From contig CACZFF010000039.1 in assembly GCA_902780385.1 (NCBI GenBank), positions 1 to 45,954 on the forward strand: a stretch of DNA of 45,954 bases, given 5' to 3'. Below, piece by piece: positions 1 through 7,524 of this stretch (position 1 is its first letter; every line of letters begins with the position of its first letter). The notes below the pieces were generated by a model. That model was not told the origin of the DNA. It searched no databases and saw nothing but the letters and a program-made list of their open reading frames with translations. Both the position numbers and the translations under genes were made by a program. The stretch comes from an uncultured Lachnospiraceae bacterium. Its GTDB lineage: Bacteria; Bacillota; Clostridia; Lachnospirales; Lachnospiraceae.

Positions 1-63
1 GGCTGTATGGAGGAAAGGCAGTCCGAACCCCGAAAGGGGGACCTGCCGCAAGGCAGGCAGTAG
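1..63 (+). pseudogene. tnpB: C-terminal tail of a TnpB-like protein, cut by the window edge
   Basis: The frame is open from base 1 and ends at the TAG at 61-63, giving 20 residues rich in Arg, Gly and Gln that end in KGDLPQGRQ. This resembles the loosely conserved tail that follows the zinc ribbon in Firmicutes IS200/IS605 TnpB (RNA-guided nuclease) proteins. The hairpin directly after the stop is what one expects at the right end of such an element. The catalytic domain lies outside the window, so it cannot be said whether the gene is intact. Only the tail and the context support this call. Confidence 0.45.
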
Positions 64-99
64 GAAGCACGCGACTTAAGTCGTGTGAGGCTTCACCAC
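64..99 (+). mobile_element. Right-end hairpin of an IS200/IS605-like element
   Basis: Right after the putative tnpB stop there is an imperfect palindrome, CACGCGACTT followed by AAGTCGTGTG (69-88), flanked by GGAAG and GAGGCTTCAC. Subterminal hairpins directly after tnpB are the transposase (TnpA) recognition structures of IS200/IS605 elements, and they overlap the 3' end of the omega RNA guide. The exact cleavage point was not determined. The 13-base core GACTTAAGTCGTG recurs near 32072. Confidence 0.45.
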
Positions 100-198
100 A
101 TACCCATCCTGTGTATAGGGATAGGTTGAAAAACTTTGATAAAGAGCGGCTGCAGGCAGTCATGCTCTCTTTTGCAGAAAGGAGAATACAGGCGATTT

Positions 199-1476
199 AT
201 GAAAACAGTCAAATTTTTTTATGCACACACAACACAGGATCTGCAGGTACCGGACGACACACCGGTCCTGACCAGCAAGGTGGATCAGCTTACCAGTGAA
301 CGGACAGGCATTGAGATCGTGCGTGAGGCCATGGAGAATCCGATTGACAGCCCTCGTCTGAGCGAACTCGCAAAGGGAAAAGATGACTGCGTTATCATTA
401 TCAGTGATCACACAAGGCCTGTACCCAGCAAGGATATTCTGCCCAATATGATCCGTGAACTGCGCGAAGGCAGCCCCGACATCAAGATTACCTTGCTGGT
501 CTCCACCGGTTTCCATCGTCCTACGACGATCGAGGAACTCAGGAACAAGCTGGGCGATGCGCTTTATGAGGAGTTTAAGGACAACATCGTCGTCCATGAT
601 GCACATGATCCTTCCCGGAACGTCAAAGTCGGCTCTCTGCCCAGCGGTCCCGACTGCATCATCGATAAAGTGGCGATCGACACACAGCTGCTGGTATCAG
701 AAGGTTTCATTGAGCCTCATTTCTTTGCGGGCTTTTCCGGCGGCAGAAAGAGCATCCTGCCCGGCGTAGCGGATGCCGTCACGGTCATGGGCAACCACTG
801 CTCCAAGTTTATCGACAGCCCCTATTCCCGCACCGGTATTCTGGACCATAACCCCATGCATGAGGATATGCTCGCCGCCGCGAGAATGGCAAAGCTCGCT
901 TACATCGTCAATGTCGTCATCGATGAGGACAAAAACACCGTCGCTGCCTTTGCCGGCAATTTCGAGACTGCTCACCGCAAGGGCTGCGATTTTATCGCGG
1001 ATTATGTGTGCGTGAAGCCGGCCTACGCGGATATCGTCATTACCACCAACGGCGGTTATCCCCTGGACCAGAACGCTTATCAGTCACCCAAGGGCATGAC
1101 CGCGGGCGAGGCGACCGCAAAGGACGGCGCAGTCATTATCATGCTGGCTTCCTGCTCGGACGGAACGGGCGGTGATTTCTTCTATCATATCATTGCGGAT
1201 GAGCCGGACATCGAGACTGCCTATCAGAAATTCCTCGCCACACCCCAGGAAGAGACGGCTCCCGACCAGTGGTGCAGCCAGATCCTGGCCCGTATCGTCC
1301 GCAAGTACAAGGTCATCTTTGTGGCCAATGAAGACCAGAAGGATATGATCGAGGGACTGAAGATGGAATACGCCCCTAGCCTCGAGGCAGCCTACAAACG
1401 CGCCAGAGAGATCAAGGGAGAGGATGCTTCCCTGACCTGCATCCCCAACGGTATTTCCGTTGTTGTCAGAGAATAA
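199..1476 (+). CDS. larA: LarA-family nickel-dependent lactate racemase homologue
   Basis: A 425-residue protein of the DUF2088/LarA family, whose characterised member interconverts D- and L-lactate using a nickel-pincer nucleotide cofactor. It shows SDHTRPVPS (about residues 69-77), STGFHRPTT (102-110) and EPHFFAGFSGGRKSILPG (172-189). His174, Lys184 (the lysine that holds the cofactor in Lactobacillus plantarum LarA) and His200 fall at the same residue numbers as in that enzyme, and His106 is close to its catalytic His108. Several LarA homologues act on other 2-hydroxyacids, so the substrate is not certain. The ATG at 199 was chosen because homologues begin at MKT; GGAG at 180-183 is rather far upstream. 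No larB, larC or larE cofactor genes are visible. The HTH gene follows after 4 bases. Confidence 0.85.
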   Translation: MKTVKFFYAHTTQDLQVPDDTPVLTSKVDQLTSERTGIEIVREAMENPIDSPRLSELAKGKDDCVIIISDHTRPVPSKDILPNMIRELREGSPDIKITLLVSTGFHRPTTIEELRNKLGDALYEEFKDNIVVHDAHDPSRNVKVGSLPSGPDCIIDKVAIDTQLLVSEGFIEPHFFAGFSGGRKSILPGVADAVTVMGNHCSKFIDSPYSRTGILDHNPMHEDMLAAARMAKLAYIVNVVIDEDKNTVAAFAGNFETAHRKGCDFIADYVCVKPAYADIVITTNGGYPLDQNAYQSPKGMTAGEATAKDGAVIIMLASCSDGTGGDFFYHIIADEPDIETAYQKFLATPQEETAPDQWCSQILARIVRKYKVIFVANEDQKDMIEGLKMEYAPSLEAAYKRAREIKGEDASLTCIPNGISVVVRE

Positions 1477-1480
1477 AAAC

Positions 1481-1993
1481 ATGGCCAGAGTTTCAACAAA
1501 AGAAAACAAGAATATCTATTTCCGGAGCAGGGAGGAGCGCGGTCTTACCCGGGAAGAGGCGAGTGAGCTTCTGAACGGCCTGACGGCGGACCGGATCGAG
1601 AAAATAGAGAATGAGAGGTCGCTTCCGCATCCGGATGAAGTCCTGATGATGGCGGAAGGGTATAAGGCGCCCCATCTGTGCAATTACTACTGTGCGAATG
1701 AGTGTCCGATCGGGCATCAGTATGTTCCGGAGATCCAGGTCAAGGATCTGTCCAGGATCGTTCTGGAAATGCTTGCATCACTCAATACTGCACAGAAGAT
1801 GAAGGAGCGGCTGATCGAGATCACTGCGGACGGAGAGATCCAGGAAGATGAGGTCGGGGACTTCGTGCAGATCCAGGATACGCTGGAAAAGATCTCCATC
1901 ACCGTGGAGACACTGCAGCTGTGGTCGGAGCAGATGATCGCCGACGGGAAAATTGACCGCGCACTTTACGAGAAATATAAATCCCAAATCTAA
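1481..1993 (+). CDS. HTH (XRE-like) protein with Cys-containing centre
   Basis: A 170-residue protein. Residues 1-55 look like a degenerate XRE helix-turn-helix (REERGLTREEASELL, then RIEKIENERSLPHPDEVLMMA). A short Cys cluster follows (CNYYCANECPIG, about residues 67-78), then a helical C-terminal half. The start lies 4 bases after the larA stop with only a weak ribosome binding site, so it is probably translationally coupled to larA. The Cys cluster could bind metal or simply be structural. It may regulate larA, but nothing in the sequence proves that. Similar proteins are common in Lachnospiraceae and have no assigned function. Confidence 0.6.
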   Translation: MARVSTKENKNIYFRSREERGLTREEASELLNGLTADRIEKIENERSLPHPDEVLMMAEGYKAPHLCNYYCANECPIGHQYVPEIQVKDLSRIVLEMLASLNTAQKMKERLIEITADGEIQEDEVGDFVQIQDTLEKISITVETLQLWSEQMIADGKIDRALYEKYKSQI

Positions 1994-2068
1994 TTAAACA
2001 GGTGCGGGATCCGTTTCCCATACGATATACCGGGACAGATAAATCGGGACAGATATAGAGGAACACAC

Positions 2069-2101
2069 ATGCCGGGCGGCGGGAAGCTGCCCGGTATTTT
2101 T
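2069..2101 (+). terminator. Terminator of the larA-HTH unit
   Basis: The stem ATGCCGGGC (2069-2077) pairs with GCCCGGTAT (2089-2097) and is followed directly by a T run to 2101. It lies about 75 bases after the HTH gene. Confidence 0.8.
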
Positions 2102-2283
2102 ATGACACGGCACCTGTAATGTATTTTTCCGTTTTTGCAAAAATAAAGGGGGTTAATTCTCTGATGCGGCGGTTTTACCTGCCGGTCTGCTGTCTTATGA
2201 TGTGTTCAGAGCAGCAAAGAACAAAAGACTTGATGAAAAAGCCGATGAAAAGCCTGAAAAAGGAATCGGCTGAGGATAAGACC

Positions 2284-2493
2284 ATGAATGTTAAAAACAG
2301 GATCCTCCTCATCCGGCTGTCGGAGAAGCTCAGCAAAAATCCTGCATATTCACAGCAGCTTGGATTGAGCGCACAGCTTCAGAGAAGCCGGATCAAGGCA
2401 AAGCCGCTGTATAGTGACTGCGGCGGGAAAGATTATCGGAAAAATGACCAGGTAAGATTACCGGGAAAAAGTGACGGAAAGTCAGAAAGGTGA
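2284..2493 (+). CDS. Small basic hypothetical protein
   Basis: I do not recognise this gene. From the ATG at 2284 (GAGG upstream at a plausible distance) it encodes 69 residues starting MNVKNRILLIRLSEKL, basic and probably helical at the N-terminus with a polar, low-complexity C-terminus. The same frame is open back to 2119, but that stretch looks non-coding. It ends 6 bases before the small membrane protein gene, which suggests a two-gene unit. It could be spurious. Confidence 0.35.
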   Translation: MNVKNRILLIRLSEKLSKNPAYSQQLGLSAQLQRSRIKAKPLYSDCGGKDYRKNDQVRLPGKSDGKSER

Positions 2494-2499
2494 GATAAA

Positions 2500-2715
2500 A
2501 TGATTACATTGTTTGCCATTATTGTGTTTGTTCTGTTTCTGAAGGTGGTTGGCTTTATCTTCAGTGCCGGATTCCGTATCCTGGGCTGGCTGTTAAGCGG
2601 AGCGGGATTTATTATTTCCATCCTCCTGGCAGTTACGGTATTGGGATTCATATTTGATCTGCTGCCCATTCTCCTGATCGTCGGCGTGATCATGATCGCG
2701 GCCAAACCGGCATAG
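2500..2715 (+). CDS. Small two-segment membrane protein
   Basis: A 71-residue, very hydrophobic protein with two likely membrane spans (about residues 2-36 and 37-68) and almost no charged residues. The start is supported by AGAAAGGTGAG upstream. No family motif is recognisable. It follows the small basic gene by 6 bases and is followed by the repeat-rich region at 2752. Confidence 0.55.
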   Translation: MITLFAIIVFVLFLKVVGFIFSAGFRILGWLLSGAGFIISILLAVTVLGFIFDLLPILLIVGVIMIAAKPA

Positions 2716-2751
2716 TTGATTGGAATATTATTGCTTGTTCATGTCTTCGAC

Positions 2752-2922
2752 GGGGCGTGTACAGTAAAGACCTGATGGTCACACTAAAGACCCACCTGAA
2801 ATTCGAGGAGTTTTGCGCGTGTTTTCCGCGCAAAACCCGAGTTGTACGGCGCGCGGCGTGGAATCGCCGCGCGCAGCGTTGCATGTACACGCCCCTCGAG
2901 GGGCGTGTACAGCAACGACCTG
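2752..2922 (+). repeat. Dispersed structured repeat, copy A, flanked by direct repeats
   Basis: Bases 2788-2849 (62 bp) are identical to 12353-12414, and similarity continues to about 2889. The element contains GTTTTGCGCG pairing with CGCGCAAAAC (2810-2836), then GCGCGCGGCG pairing with CGCCGCGCGC around GGAAT-type loop bases (about 2849-2874), then GTACACGCCCC pairing with GGGGCGTGTAC (around 2886-2910). It is bracketed by a 23-bp direct repeat (2752-2774 and 2900-2922) with two mismatches. There is no coding potential beyond accidental frames. It looks like a non-autonomous intergenic element or a structured RNA. Confidence 0.75.
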
Positions 2923-2949
2923 CTGTGTTAAGGCGGCAGGTCTTTTTTT
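2917..2949 (+). terminator. Terminator after repeat copy A
   Basis: GACCTGC (2917-2923) pairs with GCAGGTC (2936-2942) and is followed by seven Ts. It would end transcripts from the small membrane protein unit or from the repeat itself, just before the tetR promoter. Confidence 0.75.
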
Positions 2950-2955
2950 CTGTTA

Positions 2956-3002
2956 TTGACGGCATTGACTGCCTTGCCTATAATTCTTACCAACACGTGT
3001 TG
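2956..3002 (+). promoter_or_regulatory. tetR promoter with palindromic operator
   Basis: The -35 box TTGACG (2956-2961), a 17-base spacer and a perfect -10 TATAAT (2979-2984) form a strong sigma-A promoter. A perfect 12-base palindrome CAACACGTGTTG (2991-3002) sits at the expected transcription start. This is a typical place for TetR-family autorepression, so it is the likely operator of the gene at 3048. Confidence 0.7.
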
Positions 3003-3047
3003 AACAGGCAGCTATGGGACATCAGAAGTGTTGATTAAGAGGTTGAA

Positions 3048-3629
3048 ATGGATAAATCGGAAAACAAACGAGTTGTATTGACAAAGCAGCTGCTCAGGTC
3101 GGCGTTATTGGAAATGCTGAAGGAAGTGCCGATCCGGGATGTTTCTATTCGCGAATTATGTAATCGGGCCGGCATCAACCGGACAACTTTTTACAATCAT
3201 TACGCAAGCCAGTACATTCTGTTTGACGATATATGTCAGCAGTTTCTGAACGCCATATCGAAAAGGCTGAAAGATGTAAAGGCAGAGGACGTTGAACTGG
3301 TGCATAAACGGGTTTCTGCAGTTTTGGAATATTTTGAAGAAAACAGAGAGTGCTCTGTACTGCTTTTGAACAATAACAGTGAATCGAGTTTTGCAGAACG
3401 TATCTTTGACCTGCCGGAGATCGGAGATCTTCTGGATGAGACTCTGGCGGACTTCAAAGATCAGAGAAAAAAGGAGGCCGTCAGATCTTTTACGATTTTC
3501 GGGAGCCGGCGGCTTCTGCAGGAGTGGATCAAACAGGATGAGCATATCAGTCCCGAAGAGGAGGCTGCACTGATACTGGAGATCGGGAGACAGGTCTGTG
3601 CGGACTCTCAGGGAGCGGAAGAGACATGA
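3048..3629 (+). CDS. TetR/AcrR family transcriptional regulator
   Basis: A 193-residue regulator. The N-terminal TetR DNA-binding domain (about residues 10-60) shows the typical pattern, with VSIRELCNRAGINRTTFYNHY as helix-turn-helix (positions about 37-57). The C-terminal ligand and dimer domain (about 75-190) resembles the TetR_C_8-type domain common in Firmicutes. The start follows GAGGTTGAAATG. The stop overlaps the start of the Nudix gene by ATGA, so the two are translationally coupled. The ligand and targets are unknown; the palindrome at 2991 suggests autoregulation. Confidence 0.85.
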   Translation: MDKSENKRVVLTKQLLRSALLEMLKEVPIRDVSIRELCNRAGINRTTFYNHYASQYILFDDICQQFLNAISKRLKDVKAEDVELVHKRVSAVLEYFEENRECSVLLLNNNSESSFAERIFDLPEIGDLLDETLADFKDQRKKEAVRSFTIFGSRRLLQEWIKQDEHISPEEEAALILEIGRQVCADSQGAEET

Positions 3630-4021
3630 AAACGATACGAGTGACAGCTGCCGTGATCCGGAAAGATGACCGCGTCTTTGCGACGGCACGGGGATATGGC
3701 GATTACAAGGGAGGATGGGAATTTCCCGGGGGCAAGATTGAGCCCGGTGAGACGCCGCGGGAGGCTCTGGCGCGGGAAATCCGCGAAGAACTGGATACGG
3801 ATATCCTTGTAGGAGATCTCATCGAAACGATCGAATATGATTACCCCTCTTTTCATCTGTCTATGGATTGCTTCTGGTGCAGTATCCGGAGCGGAAGCCT
3901 CACACTCAGGGAGGCGGAGGCTGCAAGGTGGCTGACAGCGGATTCACTGGACAGCGTGAACTGGCTGCCTGCGGACCGTAGTCTGATCGGGAAGATCCGA
4001 CAGGGACTGATGGATAGATAA
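3626..4021 (+). CDS. Nudix hydrolase, MutT-like (8-oxo-dGTP diphosphatase type)
   Basis: A 131-residue Nudix protein with the complete Nudix box from about residue 36 (GGKIEPGETPREALAREIREEL: G-x5-E-x7-R-E-x2-E-E). The short length and the WEFPGGK entry fit the MutT/YeaB-like clade that hydrolyses oxidised nucleoside triphosphates and keeps them out of DNA. It overlaps tetR by four bases. The substrate cannot be fixed from sequence; 5-methyl-dCTP or other nucleotides are possible. Confidence 0.85.
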   Translation: MKTIRVTAAVIRKDDRVFATARGYGDYKGGWEFPGGKIEPGETPREALAREIREELDTDILVGDLIETIEYDYPSFHLSMDCFWCSIRSGSLTLREAEAARWLTADSLDSVNWLPADRSLIGKIRQGLMDR

Positions 4022-4055
4022 TGGACAGATAAGGGCGGCGGGAGGCACAGACACC

Positions 4056-4085
4056 CTGAGCTTTGGCGGGAGCGCCAAAGCTCAG
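4056..4085. repeat. Perfect 13-bp intergenic hairpin
   Basis: CTGAGCTTTGGCG (4056-4068) and CGCCAAAGCTCAG (4073-4085) form a perfect stem with a 4-base loop, GGAG. There is no T run on either strand, so it is not a standard intrinsic terminator. It lies between the Nudix and rhomboid genes and may be an mRNA-stability or REP-like element. Confidence 0.6.
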
Positions 4086-4157
4086 AGCAATACGCAGGTT
4101 ATTCAAAGGTATCTGCGGGCGCCGGACCATAGCCGCAAGTACAGGAAAGGGCAAAAA

Positions 4158-4733
4158 ATGAGTTTGGCAGTGAACTATATGTCGGTCACCTATATTCTGA
4201 TCGGGATCAATCTTCTTGTCTTTGCGGCGGAGACCCTGGCAGGAGGCTCCCTGAACAGGGAGACCGCCCTGAAATTCGGCGCTATGTACCCGCCTTATAT
4301 AAAGAGGGGACAGTGGTACAGGATGTTCACATCCATGTTCCTGCATTTCGGATTTTTACATCTGATCTGCAATATGTACTCCCTCTACAATCTGGGACCG
4401 GGACTGGAGCATTTCCTGGGACTGCCCCTGTTTCTTCTGCTCTATGTGATCTCCGGACTGTCCGGGAATATGCTGAGCTATCTGGCGGAGACCCGGAGCG
4501 GCAGCTATAAACTTTCCGCCGGTGCTTCGGGTGCGATCTTCGGACTTCTGGGCGCTTATCTGCTCTTCGCCATTCTGCCCGGATACGGCGGGGTTTCTCT
4601 GTACGGGATCCTGCGCGTGCTTGCGGTCAATGCCGTATATACAATGTCGAACCGGAGCATCAATGCCATGGCCCATCTGGGCGGTCTGATCGGAGGTATC
4701 CTTACCACACTGGTCATTCTGTTTATTTTTTGA
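4158..4733 (+). CDS. Rhomboid family intramembrane serine protease
   Basis: A 191-residue membrane protein with about six spans. The rhomboid hallmarks are present: the GQWYRMFTSMFLHFGFLHL region with its loop 1 WR motif (about residues 51-71), the catalytic serine motif GASGAIFGLLGA (about 122-133) and the second catalytic residue in NAMAHLGGLIGG (about 168-179). Rhomboids cut transmembrane substrates within the bilayer. The start is the ATG at 4158 after AGGAAAGGG. It is probably transcribed alone or with the upstream Nudix gene. The substrate is unknown. Confidence 0.9.
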   Translation: MSLAVNYMSVTYILIGINLLVFAAETLAGGSLNRETALKFGAMYPPYIKRGQWYRMFTSMFLHFGFLHLICNMYSLYNLGPGLEHFLGLPLFLLLYVISGLSGNMLSYLAETRSGSYKLSAGASGAIFGLLGAYLLFAILPGYGGVSLYGILRVLAVNAVYTMSNRSINAMAHLGGLIGGILTTLVILFIF

Positions 4734-4791
4734 TTTATCTGGTCTGTCTGATAAACCATGATTTGAAGATCAATTGAAGATCGATGGATGA

Positions 4792-6063
4792 TCATTTGAG
4801 GATCACGCCTTGTTGGTGGAGCGCATTATATCTGCTGCGGAAGAGGTTGAGGTCAAAGAGGCGGATCGTTCCGGTATCGGGATCGGCGATCTTGACCTTG
4901 CCGTTGGGAAATCCCAGCAGGACCATGCAGTGCTCCGGGGAAATCCAGACGAGTTTTTCCCCGTTTATATACCAGGTCGCGCTTACATAAGGCGTTCTGC
5001 AGTCAATGGTTCCCCAGACTATGACCGGAATGTCTGCATTGGTATAGGCAGAAAGGGCTTTGAGTTCTTTGCCGGAAATGTCGGAAGCTTTCATTTTTGA
5101 TTTCTGCGCGGCAAGATAGCTGTTAGCTGTTTTCACAATAGCCGGCGCCCAGCAGCCGCGGGACCAGCTGTTGCGGGGATCGCCGAGAAATGCCTTGCGG
5201 AAGTCGGTGCTGCCGACAGGACCCTTGGGGAGGTATTTGTTGGCAAGGTCGAGCTTTTTTGCCAGAAAGCCGTAATAATTGAGGACCATGGTCAGGGAAG
5301 TGACTTCACAGCCTGTCGGGAGCTCGGGGTGCTGATGGATGACGACAAAGTCAGCCAGTGAACGGGAGTAGCCGGGTTTGGCGCTGTCTGCCACCGTGCC
5401 CAGAAGCCTGCCGCTGGAGTCGAAGCGGTAGAACTTCTGACCGATTTTCTGGACCCCGGTCAGCAGGGCGCCGTAATGTCTCTTCTTGTTGCAGCTCGCG
5501 TAATAAGTGCTGCTGCCGGCCTTGAACCAGCCTGTGACCATATGGCCTTTCTGGTCAAAATGATAGCGTCTTCCGGATGCCTTCTGAAAGCCGGTGCAGA
5601 TAGCGCCCGGACAGGGAGAGGAAGCCGGATCCATGAAATAATAGAGCCCGTTGACATAGACGATCCCTGTCAGGATCTGTCCTTTCCCCATAGCTCCTTT
5701 GACATTGCTGGCAAACCAGGTTTTTCCTTTGGCAGTGAAAAAACCGGTCTTCATATTGCCTTTGGAATCAAAATAGTAGTATTTGCCGTCCTTTTTCACA
5801 AAACCGGTCTTGTACTTTCCGTTTGAACCCATCAGACGGATCTGGCTGCCGACCTTTTCCCAGGTGGATCCTGATGTGCCGGCTGGTATCTGCTCCAGAC
5901 GGTTTTTGTCCACCAGAGCGCCTGCGCCCCTGGCGGGTTGGGTGATCGTGCCTGCCGCTGCATATGCGGGCACAGCCCATGCACCTGCCAGAAGAACGAG
6001 TATCAGAACACGGGCAAGAGCCTGCCGGATCCGGAGTGTGAAGATCGTTTTTTCTGAATACAT
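4792..6063 (-). CDS. Secreted C39-like cysteine peptidase with cell-wall-binding-type repeats
   Basis: A 423-residue protein. A signal peptide (residues about 15-36, ending AVPAYAA) is followed by an SH3-like or linker segment. Next come several choline/cell-wall-binding-type repeats rich in Tyr, Gly and Phe, such as GKYYYFDSKGNMKTGFF, over about 80-230. The C-terminal Peptidase_C39_2 domain has a catalytic Cys in ELPTGCEVTSL, a His in PEHCMVLLGF and an Asp in ADPDTG. It is probably exported and held at the cell wall. AAGGGGG precedes the ATG. It is divergent from the gene at 6216. The substrate is not predictable. Confidence 0.8.
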   Translation of the reverse strand: MYSEKTIFTLRIRQALARVLILVLLAGAWAVPAYAAAGTITQPARGAGALVDKNRLEQIPAGTSGSTWEKVGSQIRLMGSNGKYKTGFVKKDGKYYYFDSKGNMKTGFFTAKGKTWFASNVKGAMGKGQILTGIVYVNGLYYFMDPASSPCPGAICTGFQKASGRRYHFDQKGHMVTGWFKAGSSTYYASCNKKRHYGALLTGVQKIGQKFYRFDSSGRLLGTVADSAKPGYSRSLADFVVIHQHPELPTGCEVTSLTMVLNYYGFLAKKLDLANKYLPKGPVGSTDFRKAFLGDPRNSWSRGCWAPAIVKTANSYLAAQKSKMKASDISGKELKALSAYTNADIPVIVWGTIDCRTPYVSATWYINGEKLVWISPEHCMVLLGFPNGKVKIADPDTGTIRLFDLNLFRSRYNALHQQGVILK

Positions 6064-6215
6064 GATTTCCCCCTTATGTTGTTGATTTTATCTTGTTCTT
6101 TACCTTATTTATGAAGCTTGACAAGTGATTATATTTCATTGACTCAGCCGGAAGAGGCCGGCGGACGGTATTTTTTTACTATTTTATATTCTAACAGAAA
6201 TGGAGAAAAACAGAT

Positions 6216-6659
6216 ATGGAGTATTTGTTTTATGGGAGCGAAAATGCGAATGTCACCGCGGTCAGTCAGGAGTATCCCGGAATCCGCACGCCCCTGGATC
6301 TCTATGATGTGCTCTCCGGTGTTTGGTGCGAATATACTTGTGCCCCCCGCCTTCGCCTGAACTATCCCCTTAAGCACGTCACCTGGGGACAGTGCTCGAT
6401 CACATCCTTCCTGGTGCAGGATATTTTCGGCGGAAAGGTTTACGGCGTCCCGCGTCCGGGCGGTACATTCCACTGTTATAATGATGTGGACGGACATGTT
6501 TTCGATATCACAAGTGAGCAGTTCGCAGGCGAAGAGCTCTGCTATGAGGGAAATCCCGAGCAGTTCAGGGAAGTGCACTTTGCAAAGACGGAGAAATACG
6601 AGCGTTATCAATACCTCTGCAAGGCACTGAGGCGCGCCTGCGGGGTGAAGCCCGACTAA
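6216..6659 (+). CDS. YunG-like protein of unknown function
   Basis: A 147-residue soluble protein resembling the YunG family: a conserved Cys in WGQCSITSF, followed by FGGKVYGVPRPGG, then FHCYNDVDGHVFDITSEQF. The ordered Cys, His and Asp are reminiscent of a papain/transglutaminase-type fold, but no activity is established for the family. GGAG at 6203-6206 supports the ATG at 6216. The nrdG start follows after 26 bases, so the two may be co-transcribed. Confidence 0.6.
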   Translation: MEYLFYGSENANVTAVSQEYPGIRTPLDLYDVLSGVWCEYTCAPRLRLNYPLKHVTWGQCSITSFLVQDIFGGKVYGVPRPGGTFHCYNDVDGHVFDITSEQFAGEELCYEGNPEQFREVHFAKTEKYERYQYLCKALRRACGVKPD

Positions 6660-6685
6660 GGTTATATTTGGCAAGGAGGATAAAT

Positions 6686-7222
6686 GTGAGTGCGCAAGGT
6701 GTAAATACCTGCCGTGAAAATACACTCTGCAGGATCGCGGGGACAGTCCGCCATTCCAGCGTGGATGGTCCCGGCGTACGATACGTGGTCTTTTTTCAGG
6801 GATGTCCCCATCACTGTCCCGGCTGTCAGAATCCGGAGACCTGGGATCCCGCAGGCGGAGAGGAGACCACGGCGGAGGAACTGGCCGAAGAGATGCGCTC
6901 GACACGCTATCTGGACGGCATCACGCTCTCGGGCGGCGACCCCCTTCTGCAGCCCTCGGCTGTGATCGTCATGGCCGACGCGGCCCATGAAAAAGGACTT
7001 TCTGTCTGGTGTTATACGGGCTGGACATTTGAGGCTCTTTTGAAGGGGGCGGCGGGCGAGAGTGCTCTGGAGGCTCTGCGGCATATCGATGTCCTTGTGG
7101 ACGGTCCCTTTGTGCAGGACCTGCTCTCCAAAGAGCATATTTTCCGCGGCAGCAGCAACCAGCGCCTGATCGACGTGCCCGCCAGCCTTGCAGCCGGAGC
7201 GGCAGTCGAGGCCATAATCTGA
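6686..7222 (+). CDS. nrdG: Anaerobic ribonucleotide reductase activating protein (radical SAM)
   Basis: A 178-residue radical SAM enzyme that generates the glycyl radical on NrdD using S-adenosylmethionine and a [4Fe-4S] cluster. The CxxxCxxC cluster motif is visible in FQGCPHHCPGCQNPETWDP, with VDGPGVRYV before it and SGGDPLLQP after it, as in known NrdG proteins. GTG at 6686 was chosen because AAGGAGG (6673-6679) lies at the right distance; an upstream TTG would place the ribosome binding site inside the gene. Its partner nrdD follows but is separated by a terminator and its own promoter, and nrdG precedes nrdD, the reverse of the common order. Confidence 0.92.
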   Translation: MSAQGVNTCRENTLCRIAGTVRHSSVDGPGVRYVVFFQGCPHHCPGCQNPETWDPAGGEETTAEELAEEMRSTRYLDGITLSGGDPLLQPSAVIVMADAAHEKGLSVWCYTGWTFEALLKGAAGESALEALRHIDVLVDGPFVQDLLSKEHIFRGSSNQRLIDVPASLAAGAAVEAII

Positions 7223-7401
7223 ACTCGTAATCTGATCCCGTAATCTGATCCCGGGTATACATCATGTAGATCAGGCCATACAGGATATGGTAGGCGGGAT
7301 AGCTGTTAAAGACCCCGAAAAGAGCCTTAATAAAGCCGGAAAAGATCCGGAACGGGGCCCCGAAGACGTTAGTATTTCAAAACTGTCAAACAAATACAGA
7401 C

Positions 7402-7456
7402 AAAAACAGGAAAGTATCAGAGAGAAAATTATTTTCTGAGATACTTTCCTGTTTTT
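7402..7456. terminator. Strong bidirectional terminator between nrdG and nrdD
   Basis: A perfect 17-bp stem (7402-7418 with 7440-7456) contains AACAGGAAAGTATC and its complement. It has A-rich and T-rich ends and further pairing inside the loop. This separates nrdG transcription from the nrdD promoter that follows. Confidence 0.9.
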
Positions 7457-7472
7457 TATACACATAAAGACC

Positions 7473-7524
7473 ACACAATATATTGTATTTGGATATTGCA
7501 TTTTCATCTAAATATGGGTATAGT
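7473..7524 (+). promoter_or_regulatory. nrdD promoter with two NrdR boxes
   Basis: ACACAATATATTGTAT (7473-7488) matches the NrdR box consensus acaCwAtATaTwGtgt almost completely. A weaker second box starts at 7505 (CATCTAAATATGGGTA), 32 bases downstream, the usual three-turn spacing. The promoter TTGCAT (7496-7501), 17-base spacer, TATAGT (7519-7524) overlaps the second box. NrdR is the (d)ATP-sensing repressor of ribonucleotide reductase genes. The 200-base leader that follows begins with GCACG/CGTGC and a T run, a possible early attenuator or 5' cap hairpin. I see nothing else in 7555-7720. Confidence 0.8.

Noticed and set aside
1-100. RNase P RNA-like GAGGAAA motif at the window start
   Set aside because: GGAGGAAAGGCAGTCC looked similar, but the stretch reads better as the last codons of a TnpB protein followed by a transposon-end hairpin, and no RNase P pairing pattern was found.
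2690-3038. Short open frames over repeat copy A, similar to frames over copy B
   Set aside because: They arise only because the repeat itself is conserved; start sites lack ribosome binding sites and the frames differ outside the shared 62 bases.
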